Part shown: positions 63,476 through 64,000 of the stretch, piece by piece
Numbering within the stretch: position 1 is the stretch's first letter
Layout of the letters: each line of letters opens with the position of its first letter
Origin: Lentisphaerota bacterium
GTDB taxonomy: Bacteria; Verrucomicrobiota; Lentisphaeria; Victivallales; UBA1829
Direction: 5' to 3'
Length of the DNA stretch: 64,000 nucleotides
NCBI GenBank assembly: GCA_015061915.1
Contig: SUVR01000005.1
Span: 37,596 to 101,595 of the forward strand
Notes under the pieces: model-generated
The model's input: the letters and a program-made list of their open reading frames with translations, nothing else
The model's database searches: none
What the model was told of the DNA's origin: nothing
Program-made: the position numbers and the translations under genes

Positions 63476-64000
63476 TTACTTACCGAAGGTATAGCAGTCG
63501 CCGGACTCAAAATATTTGACGTCAAATTCGCTCCACTGTTGCGGGATCAGATCCGCCAGCAGCATCATGCCGTTCCGCTCGGAGCAGGTATGTCCCATCA
63601 CGAGAACGGTCTTCGGGATGCCCATCTGTGTACAATCTTTTGCAAACTCGCCGGTCATCCATTCCACGATCTCGCCGGTCAGGACCACATCGCACTCGCC
63701 CAACTCATCTTCCAGATGTCCGGGCGTTCCGAAACAGAGGGAAAGTTTTTTCACCGGCTGATCGTTAGCACCCACGATCCGGATCCGTTGGATGTTCCAG
63801 TTTTTCTCCAGTGTGGACACCAGATCCTGCAGGTTCATGGGGGCGTTCAGCTCAAAACGGCTGACCCCGTAGAAACTGCCGCGGCTCCAGACACCATCCA
63901 GCCCGGCATCCCGCATCATGCCTTCCGAGATCATATCCGGCACCCGGTAGTGGGGGTGATCGTGGTAGCGATAGATGGTCATATTGTGATCCGCAATAAA
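63476..64000 (-). CDS. Nif3-like dinuclear metal-centre protein (5' partial)
   Basis: The frame is open through the right edge, so the gene begins outside the window; the ATG at 63982 is internal (upstream codons read FIADHN). About 174 residues are visible: RYHDHPHYRVPDMI carries His residues suited to metal binding, CDVVLTGEIVEW and VLVMGHTCSERNGM match the C-terminal metal-site segments of Nif3/YqfO-type proteins. The family's biochemical role is poorly known. Linkage to a GH16 gene with 1 bp between them is unusual for this family and may indicate a sugar-related variant. Confidence 0.75.
   Translation of the reverse strand, partial: FIADHNMTIYRYHDHPHYRVPDMISEGMMRDAGLDGVWSRGSFYGVSRFELNAPMNLQDLVSTLEKNWNIQRIRIVGANDQPVKKLSLCFGTPGHLEDELGECDVVLTGEIVEWMTGEFAKDCTQMGIPKTVLVMGHTCSERNGMMLLADLIPQQWSEFDVKYFESGDCYTFGK

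Overview
The window looks like a chromosomal segment of a diderm (BamA, lipoproteins, periplasmic enzymes) from the Planctomycetota-Verrucomicrobiota-Chlamydiota group, most probably a Lentisphaerota/Victivallis-like gut bacterium. This rests on the giant beta-helix/repeat protein, the uronate- and glycan-processing gene set with a UxaE-type epimerase, and the style of the GroEL/DnaK sequences. I could run no database search, so the placement is an inference of moderate confidence.

Layout. 1-20541 is the 3' part of one giant gene (more than 6,800 codons in the window, start outside it) encoding a secreted, low-complexity, apparently cysteine-free surface or matrix protein. 20655-24225 holds a small Sel1-type protein facing an aroK-aroC-alpha/beta hydrolase-SDR operon. 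24380-26363 is a TIM-barrel-like putative glycoside hydrolase followed by a truncated dehydrogenase remnant and a 121-bp perfect cloverleaf of inverted repeats (26378-26498). 26554-30454 is sugar and amino-acid catabolism: uxaC-nagB diverging from a D-aminoacylase. 30455-31311 is an accessory patch: decamer repeats, a nested palindromic element, a sequestered ribosome binding site and a small secreted peptide gene. 31414-35318 is a dnaK-groES-groEL chaperone operon preceded by a near-consensus sigma-54 promoter. 35536-39687 holds an SGNH lipoprotein, the RNase P RNA gene, a radical SAM-methyltransferase fusion and rpe. 39833-41780 is an Ala/Pro-rich exported protein and an Mrp-type ATPase. 41958-50880 is a six-gene run: pepF, three tandem purple-acid-phosphatase-like exoenzymes, uxaE and a YihY-type membrane protein. 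51007-56842 is a core information-processing cluster: structured leader, prs, rplY, pth, rpsF, ssb, rpsR, rplI, dnaB. 56923-64000 holds bamA, a LysM lipoprotein, a small membrane protein, gdhA, a GH16 glucanase and a partial Nif3-like gene.

How it fits together. Exported phosphoesterases, GH16, the putative TIM-barrel hydrolase, NagB, UxaC, UxaE, the D-aminoacylase and PepF suit an organism living on host or plant glycans, uronic acids, amino sugars and peptides. Transcription appears to use a recurrent housekeeping promoter (TTGatt, 16-17 bp, TAyATT) that I can place upstream of at least 15 units, while the chaperone operon has a sigma-54 signature instead. The observations I rate highest are the cloverleaf element, the 30.6-31.3 kb structured leader and peptide, the sigma-54 chaperone promoter, and the radical SAM-MnmC-like fusion.
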